In this document: piece by piece, positions 9,431-17,220 of the stretch
How the letters are laid out: each line of letters begins with the position of its first letter
Position numbering within the stretch: position 1 is the first letter of the stretch
Notes under the pieces: generated by a model
What the model was told of the DNA's origin: nothing
What the model saw: only the letters and a program-made list of their open reading frames with translations
Databases searched by the model: none
Source: CAZZBK01 sp964652155
GTDB lineage: Bacteria > Planctomycetota > Planctomycetia > Pirellulales > PNKZ01
Length of the DNA stretch: 64,000 nucleotides
Assembly (NCBI GenBank): GCA_964652155.1
Contig: CAZZBK010000001.1
Location: 62,001 to 126,000, forward strand
Reading direction: 5' to 3'
Program-made: the position numbers and the translations under genes

Positions 9431-9617
9431 CGCGATCGGACCCCTGACACCTGAGGTGTGACACCGTTGAGATAGGACGGTATTCCAGAGGAGCAAAGCG
9501 GGTGCCAGAGTCCTCGCCGGTGCCCCGATCGCATGGCAACCCCTGTCAGCATTGACGGTTACGTCGAGCAATCGGAATCACTCCCAAGCTCGACGCCGGG
9601 CAAAGGGTTGCCTTTTG

Positions 9618-10997
9618 TCAACAAGGCGAGGTCGTCGTTCCACGCGGTTGAGCATCGCGCGGCGAGCCGATGGACCGCACCAGAGAGCAACAGCAGTCGA
9701 GGCCCGTCATGAATGCCATTGCGCCCCAGACGAGACCCAAGGGTTCGAGCGGAATGCGAAATCGGGCCGAGTAGATGGTCAGCACATGAAACAGCATCAC
9801 ACTCAGCACGGCGAGCAGCAGGGGCCCCATGCGCCGCCACCGCGCATGGGTCAACGCAATGCCGCAGACGGTCAACGCCAGCCACACGCCCGAGGTCACG
9901 CGATACGGCCAACTCGAGGCCTTGGGATTGGTCGGGTCGTACCCGAGAAAAAATCCCAACCGATACAGGCACAGCCGCAGGTACGCGAAGGGTTGCTCGG
10001 CGATGAACTGCCGTGCCTCGCGGCCGAGCAAGGCGGATCGTTGCGGCTCGGTGAGTCCGATGAACGGCGCATAACCGGTCGGCTTGAGCAGGACGTCGTC
10101 GATGTAGAGCGTCTCGTGCCGCGCCGCCCAGAGTGCTCGATGCCGATCGGCGAGCGAGCCGTCGTGTGCCTGGGCCAGTTCGAGTGCCGCGGGCTTGGGA
10201 ATCTTGTCGGTCCCCCAGCTCAGCGGATTGTTGCCTTGCCAGAAGGCGTAACCGAACGTCGACTTAATGAACACGAACTGACCATGCACGGCCACATTGC
10301 GGATCAGCCACGGAGCAATGAGCAGCAGCGCGAGCGACGTCATGACGCAAACGGGTCGGACGGCGATAAGCAGCGTGGCGCCGCGCGTCCGTTGAGCTTG
10401 CAGCAGCCACCAGGCGGCGAACGGCAAGGTCAGCGCCAGGATCGGTTCGACGAGTAGCAATAGCCCGGCGAGGATGCCGCCGCAGCAGGCGGCTCGCCAC
10501 GGATGGGTTTTTCGCCACGCGGCGATCACGGCCCACAGGGCGACCAAACACGTGGCGGCCCAAGACGCCGCCTGCACGTGAGTCACCATGTACACGTGGG
10601 TCGGAAAGACCGCGACGCTCCAGCCCGCACACCAACCGATCCGGCGATCAGCCGGATACAGTGACCAAGCGAGCCAGCTGGTGCAGAGCACGAGCGCCAC
10701 ACCGGCCAGGCATTGCAACACCTGAAACGTGACCAACGACTCGACCGAGTCGATGCCCGTTACGGAATAAACGGCCGCGAGCAGCAAGGGTACGAACGGC
10801 GCCTGTTGCGACGTGGGGCCCTCCTGTCCCAGAAAGGTCACGACAAACCCGCGACCGGCGAGCAGATTGCGGGCGATCTCGCCATGCTCATAGGTTTGCG
10901 GACGGTCCATGTGCTGCGGCAGCGCATAGACCACCGCCAGTCGCAGCGCCAACGCGCAAGCGGCAAGGGCCAACAGGCCTAATGTCTTCCGTGACAT
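9618..10997 (-). CDS. Membrane glycosyltransferase, GT39/ArnT-like (dolichyl-phosphate-mannose transferase type)
   Basis: The 459-residue polytopic protein has its first membrane helix at about residues 5-22. The loop that follows carries acidic residues (Glu-His-Gly-Glu) and an ARNLLAGRGF stretch, as in the periplasmic loop of PMT/ArnT-type transferases. About ten hydrophobic segments follow. Such enzymes move sugars from polyprenyl-phosphate carriers to protein or lipid acceptors on the outer face of the membrane. The ATG at 10997 is preferred over 11075 because it leads straight into the first helix, and the longer form would overlap the upstream gene. It is downstream of the sigma/anti-sigma pair and probably in the same operon. 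The acceptor is unknown. Confidence 0.75.
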   Translation of the reverse strand: MSRKTLGLLALAACALALRLAVVYALPQHMDRPQTYEHGEIARNLLAGRGFVVTFLGQEGPTSQQAPFVPLLLAAVYSVTGIDSVESLVTFQVLQCLAGVALVLCTSWLAWSLYPADRRIGWCAGWSVAVFPTHVYMVTHVQAASWAATCLVALWAVIAAWRKTHPWRAACCGGILAGLLLLVEPILALTLPFAAWWLLQAQRTRGATLLIAVRPVCVMTSLALLLIAPWLIRNVAVHGQFVFIKSTFGYAFWQGNNPLSWGTDKIPKPAALELAQAHDGSLADRHRALWAARHETLYIDDVLLKPTGYAPFIGLTEPQRSALLGREARQFIAEQPFAYLRLCLYRLGFFLGYDPTNPKASSWPYRVTSGVWLALTVCGIALTHARWRRMGPLLLAVLSVMLFHVLTIYSARFRIPLEPLGLVWGAMAFMTGLDCCCSLVRSIGSPRDAQPRGTTTSPC

Positions 10998-11064
10998 TCG
11001 CGCACGCTTTCCATCGAATGACCCAACCGGGCGGAGACCCTTCTCCGCACACGACCGCCACAGA

Positions 11065-12015
11065 TTACTCGTCACTCGACGAGCGATTCAAGATGATTAC
11101 GCCTACGCCGCTGCGAACAATGACCGCATCGTCCGGCCCTAATCCCGCGGCGACGACCCCCAGATCGTTCTGGAAAAAATGATCGGCGTCGTCACCCAAT
11201 CGGCAGCGGGTAACGAGCCGCACGTGACCGTCCTCGAACAGCACATTGTGCCCCCAGGAGCCGTGATGTCCGGCCGTGGTTTCGCCCATTTCGGGCGGAG
11301 CGTCGGACATGATCGCAAAGTGGGCCCGCGATTGATTGCGTCGGGCGGTATAGCGGCCTCGGCGCACATAGCCCAGCCCATAACCGTAGTCGCCACCGAC
11401 GAGCGATTGGACTCGCCGCAACTCGACGCCGGCGAGGCGTTCGATCTCGGCGCGTGATGGAATTTCGGTCAGGGTGCTGCGCCGCGCCGATTGGGCGGCG
11501 GGACACCGCACGTCGGACGCCTGAATCAAGCCGGCCTCGCGGAGTTGCGGAGCGTAAACCCCGGCGACGGACAGTGGCCCCGCGGCAGGCACTTCCGGAA
11601 AATGATCGTCATGGATGGCGCTGTACTCTAACAGTGCTCGGCCCAGTGACATCAAGTTGCGTTGACAGCCGAGCACCTGCGAACGTTGCCGGCTTTGATT
11701 AAAGGCGGGCACGAGCGCCATGGCGGCAAGGACGAACAAGCAGGTTGCGACGGTCAAGTCTGGCAGACGCCAGGTGCCCACCGCGGCAAACTGCCCTGGC
11801 GCGGGGCCGCGACGATCGGCGACATGGCGACACGTTCGGGCCGCCAACCCCGACGGGCACTCGATGGGCCGCGCATCGTCCAGTGGCTCCAGACTGCGGC
11901 GAATCAGCGCTAATTGTTGGCGTAGTTCAGGGTCGTTGGCCAACCGTACTTGCAGAGCTTCTTGCTCTGACGGTTCCAACGAGCCCAGCGCGTAGCCGAG
12001 CAATTGATCGTGCAT
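11065..12015 (-). CDS. Anti-sigma-like protein fused to a DUF1559/pseudopilin-like region
   Basis: The 316-residue protein begins like a planctomycete anti-sigma factor: a short acidic helical N-terminus (about 1-45) with the GSLEPSEQEAL pattern, but no clear HxxxCxxC zinc motif. One membrane helix lies at about 84-104. Directly after it comes a segment with the DUF1559/type II pseudopilin pattern (NQSRQRS, then CQRNLMSLGRAL and HDDHFP). A C-terminal GHNVLFEDGHVRLV stretch resembles the H-X9-DG motif. It starts six bases after the stop of the ECF sigma gene, so it is almost certainly the cognate regulator. The likely topology is a cytoplasmic sigma-binding part and a periplasmic sensor part. 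Confidence 0.7.
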   Translation of the reverse strand: MHDQLLGYALGSLEPSEQEALQVRLANDPELRQQLALIRRSLEPLDDARPIECPSGLAARTCRHVADRRGPAPGQFAAVGTWRLPDLTVATCLFVLAAMALVPAFNQSRQRSQVLGCQRNLMSLGRALLEYSAIHDDHFPEVPAAGPLSVAGVYAPQLREAGLIQASDVRCPAAQSARRSTLTEIPSRAEIERLAGVELRRVQSLVGGDYGYGLGYVRRGRYTARRNQSRAHFAIMSDAPPEMGETTAGHHGSWGHNVLFEDGHVRLVTRCRLGDDADHFFQNDLGVVAAGLGPDDAVIVRSGVGVIILNRSSSDE

Positions 12016-12021
12016 GAGTGA

Positions 12022-12672
12022 TTACGAAGCGGACAGCATCGTCTGTGCATTCCACTGTTGGTTGAGCGACAATAGGGCCGCATGAACGCGGCTCTTGACG
12101 GTTCCAACGGGCACATCAAGCGCTTCCGCTGCCTCACGATATTTCAGGCCTTGGTAGTAAATCAACGTCAGGGCGATTCGCAACACCTCGGGGAGCGCCG
12201 CCACCGCTTGGCGGACCCACCGTTGTCGCTCGTCGTCTTCCAGCTGCGCCATCGGACTCGATTCACGGCTGGCCAGCAAGGCCAACAAGGAATGCAAGTC
12301 GTCGGGCACTTTTCCGCTCGGGCGATCCAAGCTGGCCATCTTGTGCCGCTTGTCTCGACGTTGCGCATCAATGGCTTGGTTCGTGGCAATGGTGTACAGC
12401 CAGGGGCGGACCTTACGCCCCAACTCGAACTGCTGGCACTTCAAGTGAACCTGTAAAAAGGTCGACTGAAACGCGTCCTCGGCAGCCGTCGCATCCCCCA
12501 GGTACCGACAAAGGTAATTGAACAATTCGTGCTCGTATCGATGGACCAAGGTATCGAACGCTCGGCGATCTCCCGCGACCTGATAGGCCGAGAGCAAGGC
12601 TTCGTCCGACTGCTCGACCGGGCCAAGCGAGACGTCTGCTTCCACAACCGCAGTCACCACGTTCCTATTCAT
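12022..12672 (-). CDS. ECF-family RNA polymerase sigma factor
   Basis: The 216-residue protein has the two ECF regions. Region 2 (about 30-100) contains AYQVAGDRRAFDTLVHRYEH and the AEDAFQSTFLQV and RPWLYTIATNQAID patterns. Region 4 (about 150-205) ends in a helix-turn-helix with KYREAAEALDVPVGTVKSR. The start at 12672 is preferred to 12729 because it gives the usual short N-terminus. It is followed after six bases by the membrane anti-sigma-like gene and then by a glycosyltransferase, so this operon probably links an envelope signal to surface glycosylation. The 740-base region upstream should hold its promoter. Confidence 0.88.
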   Translation of the reverse strand: MNRNVVTAVVEADVSLGPVEQSDEALLSAYQVAGDRRAFDTLVHRYEHELFNYLCRYLGDATAAEDAFQSTFLQVHLKCQQFELGRKVRPWLYTIATNQAIDAQRRDKRHKMASLDRPSGKVPDDLHSLLALLASRESSPMAQLEDDERQRWVRQAVAALPEVLRIALTLIYYQGLKYREAAEALDVPVGTVKSRVHAALLSLNQQWNAQTMLSAS

Positions 12673-13413
12673 TGCTACGATCCTTGTCGTCGGTGGTTCG
12701 CCGCTTGGGGCCAGTTTTTTGCCCCTCATCGACGTTTCACCGTGCTAAGAACTTATCCGTACTCAACTTACCGACTCAAACCTTGTCACCGAAATATTCC
12801 CGGCTTTTTTCTCGCTGCCAAATTGGCATGGGAGCCAGGCCCGGATAACCCCGGCCCTAATGAGCAACCCCTGTGCCAATGTACTAAAAACCAACTGGGA
12901 TTCGAGCGGTTTGTTGTCAGATATGCGTTCATAACTGTTTCAAATTTAATGAGTTATAAAATATGAACTAGGCTGACCCGTGAATCGTTTTGGTTTCATT
13001 GCTACCGGTAGGCTTTACCCGGCAGAGTTGACAAACTTACACTGTCGTGGACCGAACAATCCCCAAAATTCATCCTGCTCGAACGACGTTTACTTCAATC
13101 TTGCTCAGGAGTTAAGAGCACTCGCTCCCGGCTAGCCGCGGCTCCGATCGTCGGGTAACCAACCCAACTGGGGCATCATGGATGGCCCGATCAGAGCTGA
13201 CTCAAAATGCTGCGCCTCAATGGAACAACATTCCCGGATGTCGCTTTTTGAGACCGAGGTCTCCGAGACGAGGGGGTATGCACTCACTCGCTACCCACCC
13301 AGGTCCATTGAGCCCTGCTGCCCGACGCTGGTTGCGGTCGGAACGGGCAACTATACTCGGCCGGGCTGAATCGATGCCGGGCATTCTGTGTTGAGAGCGA
13401 AGGAACCCATCGG
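12673..13413. other. Long intergenic region between divergent genes
   Basis: No supported gene was found. Short frames at 12529-12966 and 13178-13394 (plus strand) lack start signals and planctomycete-like protein composition. The stretch has an unusually AT-rich patch at about 12903-12970, unlike the rest of the window, and a perfect palindrome (arms GAGACC/GGTCTC) at 13250-13263. It should contain promoters for the sigma factor on the left and the ClpP-like gene on the right. No RNA gene was recognised. Confidence 0.5.
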
Positions 13414-13977
13414 ATGGCGAGTGACAAGGCTTGCGAGATTGCCATCGTGGGGGACCTCACCGAGCAAGAAGCGGATATCACCTCGCAGTTGCTCGACGTG
13501 CCTTACGGCGGTCGGTGCCTGCTGTACTTCGACTCGCCCGGCGGCAGTTCCTATGTCGGTCTGGCGTTGATGAGCTTGATGATCATGCGCGACCTTCAAG
13601 CGACCGGGATCGTCATCGGCGAGTGTTCCTCGGCGGCGTTGTGGCCCTTCGCGGCCTGTAAGCAGCGGATCGTGACGTCGCTGAGTGTGCTTTTGTTTCA
13701 TCCGCTCAAGTGGCAAAGCGAGGAGCATGTGGGGCTGGCCGAGGCGGCCGAGTGGGCCCGTCATTTCGCGCTCCTCGAGTCGGACATGGATCGGTTACTC
13801 GCGCGACTATTGCAGACGAGCGATGAGTTGATTGCGCACTGGATGACGCCGGGGCGATACGTGAGCGGACGAGAGTTTGCCGACGCAGGCTTGGGGGAAC
13901 TGGCCGAGCTGGCACCGCTAGCTAGCGTTCGACAACTCACCACCGCGCCACGACGCAAGCGTCGAAAGCGTCCTTAA
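13414..13977 (+). CDS. ClpP/crotonase-fold protein, possible degenerate Clp-type serine protease
   Basis: The 187-residue protein has the ClpP fold pattern: a DSPGGSSYVGL oxyanion loop at 40-50, then GECSSAALW with Ser73 in the nucleophile position, and LLFHPL with His96 as the probable histidine. The catalytic aspartate expected in the later ERDRFMS-like segment is not obvious; the matching stretch reads MTPGRYVSG. The N-terminus is short and there is no signal peptide, so it should be cytoplasmic. An AAGGA-type ribosome site lies about 12 bases before the ATG. No Clp ATPase gene is nearby. The C-terminus is a basic Arg/Lys tail. It may be a peptidase with a shifted triad or an inactive subunit. 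Confidence 0.65.
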   Translation: MASDKACEIAIVGDLTEQEADITSQLLDVPYGGRCLLYFDSPGGSSYVGLALMSLMIMRDLQATGIVIGECSSAALWPFAACKQRIVTSLSVLLFHPLKWQSEEHVGLAEAAEWARHFALLESDMDRLLARLLQTSDELIAHWMTPGRYVSGREFADAGLGELAELAPLASVRQLTTAPRRKRRKRP

Positions 13978-14157
13978 TCCTGGACGCGAGCACGGGGCCA
14001 ACCGGCCCTGGGGCTCCATCTGGCAAGCTGTGCGGCTTGACCCAATGAACGGGTTTATGACGATCGAGTCAAGTTTGTCGATCGTAGCGGCCGATGACGA
14101 CCATAGAGACGTGCCGTGCTGCGCTCGGGTTGTGTTCAATCTTGAGACTCGTCGACC

Positions 14158-15813
14158 ATGCGAAGGGTAGTCCTAACGATCGTCGTCCTCGTTGGCCTGA
14201 TGTGGCCCGTTGCGACGCTTCGTGCCCAGGGGCTTCCCACGACGTATCAGCTGGGCACGCCGACCGCATCGACTTACGGAGCGCAGCCAGCCGTGCCGGT
14301 CACGCTGCCCCAGCCGAGCGTTGCGCCAACTCCCGGCGTGATCGGGCCCGGGTTTCCGGCTCCCGAGCAAGTGCCGCCTCCACCGGCGACCGTGCCGCCG
14401 TATGGCCCACTGCCGGGCGCGACTCAAGCTGCGCCTCCTTTCACGGGGCTCCCGCACACCACGCTTCCCAATGCTTATGTCGTCGGCAGCGACCCGATGA
14501 TGAATGTGCTTTGGGATCACGGCTTGGTCTTTCAGACAGCCGAGCGCGACGTCCGCTTTCGATTGGGCGGCGCGCTACAAATGGATGCAGGCTGGTTTCT
14601 CGCGGCCGACGACATTCGTCCAGCCGCAGGCACCCCAGGCACGCTGCTCGTCGACCCGCGCGATTCGGTCAGCTTGCGCCGGGCGCGCATTCGTTTCGAC
14701 GCCACGGTGTACGACAACATTGACTTCGCGGCCGAGTTCGATTTGGCCACGACCGTGACCAGCGCGAGCTATTTAGGGCAGCCCCCCGGACAGCCCGCGG
14801 TGACCAATTCGCCCACGCCGACCGACTTGTTTGTGCAGCTGCGCGAGTTGCCGTTGCTGCAAAATTTTCGGCTGGGCAATTTTCGCGAACCGATCGGGCT
14901 AGAGCACTTAACGAGCGGACGCTGGCAGCCGTTCATGGAGCGCTCGTTTGCCATGGATGCGTTTTATGGCCCGTTCAACAACGGTTTCTCGCCGGGGGCG
15001 ATGATCTTCGGCACCTCGCCGCGGCAGCAGATGACCTACGCCTTCTGGATTGGCCCCAACACGAGCAATCCGTTTGGCTACCATGTTGGGGCCGCTCAGT
15101 ATGCCGTCACCGAGCGGGTAACGTTCCTGCCGTATTACGACGCCGATGGACGCTATCTCTGGCATCTGGGGGGCACGTTCAGCTTCCGCGTCCCCGACGA
15201 CCAGCAAGTCCAAATTCGTTCGCGTGGCGAAATCCGTAATGGCCCGCCGGGGCCGCTTAATACCGTGTACGCGCAGACGGGCAGCTTGCTCGCCGACAGC
15301 CAAGAGTTGATCAATATCGAGAACGCGATCGTGGCCGGCCCGTGGACCTTGCAGGCTGAGTATGCCGTTTCGTTCCTCAATGGGGTCGCCAGCAATCCAC
15401 TCGCGCCGCCAGTTCCCGAGCAGCAGGCGCTCAACGGCGGCCGTGTCATTACCCACGGCGGCTATTTGGAGTTGATGTACTTTCTGACCGGCGAGCACAC
15501 GCCTTACGACCGGTCGAGTGGCACGTTCTCGCGCCAACTCCCCGTGCAAAACGCTTATTGGGTGCGGACCGCGTGCGGCAACGCCTTTAGCCGCGGGGCC
15601 TGGCAACTCGCTGCCCGCTATAGCGGCTTGAACCTCAATGACTCGGGGCTCAACGGCGGCATCCTCAACAGCATGACGCTCGGGGTCAACTGGTACGTGA
15701 ACCCCTATCTCAAGTACCAGTTCAACTACGATCTGACCGACCGTAGCGCCGTGGCCCAAACTCCCTCGGGCAAGATTAACAGCTTCGGCCTGCGCATGGC
15801 GCTCGACTTTTAG
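14158..15813 (+). CDS. OprO/OprP-type phosphate-selective porin family outer membrane protein
   Basis: The 551-residue protein has a Sec signal at about residues 1-24 and a Pro/Ala-rich linker at about 30-105. The rest is an all-beta barrel domain opening with DVRFRLGGALQMDAGWF and closing with the C-terminal RMALDF, whose final Phe is typical of outer membrane barrels. The RRARIRFDATVYDNIDFAAEFD segment is characteristic of OprO/P-like porins, which are numerous in planctomycetes. The substrate cannot be read from the sequence, and members are not all phosphate-specific. It is monocistronic by spacing and ends convergently with a zinc-ribbon gene, with a structured repeat between them. Confidence 0.85.
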   Translation: MRRVVLTIVVLVGLMWPVATLRAQGLPTTYQLGTPTASTYGAQPAVPVTLPQPSVAPTPGVIGPGFPAPEQVPPPPATVPPYGPLPGATQAAPPFTGLPHTTLPNAYVVGSDPMMNVLWDHGLVFQTAERDVRFRLGGALQMDAGWFLAADDIRPAAGTPGTLLVDPRDSVSLRRARIRFDATVYDNIDFAAEFDLATTVTSASYLGQPPGQPAVTNSPTPTDLFVQLRELPLLQNFRLGNFREPIGLEHLTSGRWQPFMERSFAMDAFYGPFNNGFSPGAMIFGTSPRQQMTYAFWIGPNTSNPFGYHVGAAQYAVTERVTFLPYYDADGRYLWHLGGTFSFRVPDDQQVQIRSRGEIRNGPPGPLNTVYAQTGSLLADSQELINIENAIVAGPWTLQAEYAVSFLNGVASNPLAPPVPEQQALNGGRVITHGGYLELMYFLTGEHTPYDRSSGTFSRQLPVQNAYWVRTACGNAFSRGAWQLAARYSGLNLNDSGLNGGILNSMTLGVNWYVNPYLKYQFNYDLTDRSAVAQTPSGKINSFGLRMALDF

Positions 15814-15930
15814 AGCCCCGAAGATAATCTCGATGCCGAGAATCGGCGTTTAACGGCTGATTCCGACACGTGATCGGCTTGCAGCGTCCATCGGGTTGCG
15901 TGCTTTTATCGAGAACTGCTCGGCGATTGA

Positions 15931-16011
15931 GCCAGGGCGACCACCGGAATCCTGGTGTTTCCCGGCCTCGCGTTGCTCGCCGGGACTCATTCACTGCGCA
16001 GGCGTCAATAG
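15931..16011. repeat. Dispersed structured repeat, copy A
   Basis: An 81-base segment matches 60165-60245 at 72 of 81 positions by direct reading, with no gap. A 35-base core from about 15957 differs at only one base. It contains two potential stems: CCAGG/CCTGG, and CCCGGC/GCCGGG around a 12-base loop. This copy lies between two convergent genes and its right end covers the stop codon of the zinc-ribbon gene. It may serve as a bidirectional terminator or be a REP-like element. Confidence 0.75.
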
Positions 16012-17141
16012 TTCGACGAGCGTTGGTGCTGCATGTGCTCACGCCGCCAACTGCGTCGCCACATGAGGGACGAACGATGGTAGGCATAGCACAAGACCCC
16101 CGAGACGGTCATCTGTGCGGCACACCAACCGCCGGCCGTGTTGCGAACGTCTCCCAGGTCCAGCGGCAACGACGGACTACTGCGCTCGCTGAGCACGATC
16201 ATGAAGCCGCCCGCGAACAACGCCGCGATGAGCGAGTTGAGCAACATGCCCAGCCGCAGCGTGACCCAATCGGGAATCGTGACGAGCCAGAGGGCATAGG
16301 TCACTTGCAGCAGCGCCACGCCGATCACGATCTGCGCCCATTGCGGAGCGTTCCAGACGGCGAGGTCATGGATCGCGGGGCCGAGACTAAAGAACGCCGC
16401 GCCGGCGGTCATGCCGGCAAGCACGTAGGTCGTGCCAAGCCAGTCTCCCGAGGCGTGTTCTCCCCAACCGATCGTTTCCGGCGTGGCCAGTGCGAACCAA
16501 CCGCTCGGCGGCGTCAGAGTGCGTTGCGTTTGCAGGGCGGGAGACGCCATGCCGGCGGTCATCGAACGCACCGAGTAATTCACCGGCGCAGGAGCCGGGG
16601 CATACACGGGCGCTGTGTAAGCCGGATACGCTGTCGGCAGCGGCGTGCTCGTCGCGATGGGCGTGGGCAAGGGTGCGGCGATGGGCGCGGCATGCGACGC
16701 TGAGGTGTATGGGGTCAAGGGCGCTACGGGCCTGACCGGCGCAGGCTGAGACGGAAGCGTTCGGGACTGCGGGGCTGCCGGTGGTTGTTGACGCGCAGCC
16801 GTCGGCAGTGGCGGCGGCGGGAATCGCGGTGACGACGACTCCGGGTCGATCCCCAACTCTTCGAGCAGTGCTCGCTCAAGATCGTCCTGCGGTTCGGCCG
16901 GCGGCTTCACAGGGGTGACGGCCGCTTCAAACTCGATGTCGACTTCAATCTCTTCTTCTTCGGGCGCGTACTGTTCCAACTCGAAGGGGTCGGGCTGACG
17001 CTTAGGTCGATGGCTGATTTTGGGCACCGGCTCAGGCACATAGAGCCGTTGGTGACAGACCGGGCAGCGACCTTTCTTGCCCGCGCGATGGTCGGGTACG
17101 ACCAGACGATGGCCATTGGGGCATACGAACTTGATCGACAT
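16005..17141 (-). CDS. Zinc-ribbon, proline-rich membrane protein of unknown function
   Basis: The 378-residue protein opens with a zinc-ribbon-like motif (Cys7 in CPNGH and the CPVC pair near residues 27-30) and a basic patch. An acidic linker (about 55-90) and a long Pro/Ala/Thr-rich region (about 105-205) follow. The C-terminal half has about four hydrophobic segments between 240 and 350 and ends in a basic tail. Zinc-ribbon plus membrane-helix proteins of this layout are frequent in planctomycetes, but no function is established that I can name. Its stop codon lies inside repeat copy A. Confidence 0.7.
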   Translation of the reverse strand: MSIKFVCPNGHRLVVPDHRAGKKGRCPVCHQRLYVPEPVPKISHRPKRQPDPFELEQYAPEEEEIEVDIEFEAAVTPVKPPAEPQDDLERALLEELGIDPESSSPRFPPPPLPTAARQQPPAAPQSRTLPSQPAPVRPVAPLTPYTSASHAAPIAAPLPTPIATSTPLPTAYPAYTAPVYAPAPAPVNYSVRSMTAGMASPALQTQRTLTPPSGWFALATPETIGWGEHASGDWLGTTYVLAGMTAGAAFFSLGPAIHDLAVWNAPQWAQIVIGVALLQVTYALWLVTIPDWVTLRLGMLLNSLIAALFAGGFMIVLSERSSPSLPLDLGDVRNTAGGWCAAQMTVSGVLCYAYHRSSLMWRRSWRREHMQHQRSSNY

Positions 17142-17220
17142 AGTTTTCGGCCTCGCGACATCTCATCTTTATCGAGTGTCGTTGGCGGCGCATCGTCGGT
17201 CAAGTCAAGTCGGCTGAAGT

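Noticed and set aside
12529..12966. 145-codon plus-strand frame
   Set aside because: Begins inside the sigma factor gene antisense to it and has no supporting motif.
13250..13263. Palindrome GAGACC-GA-GGTCTC
   Set aside because: Short and found once; no second copy or adjacent promoter, so no function can be claimed.
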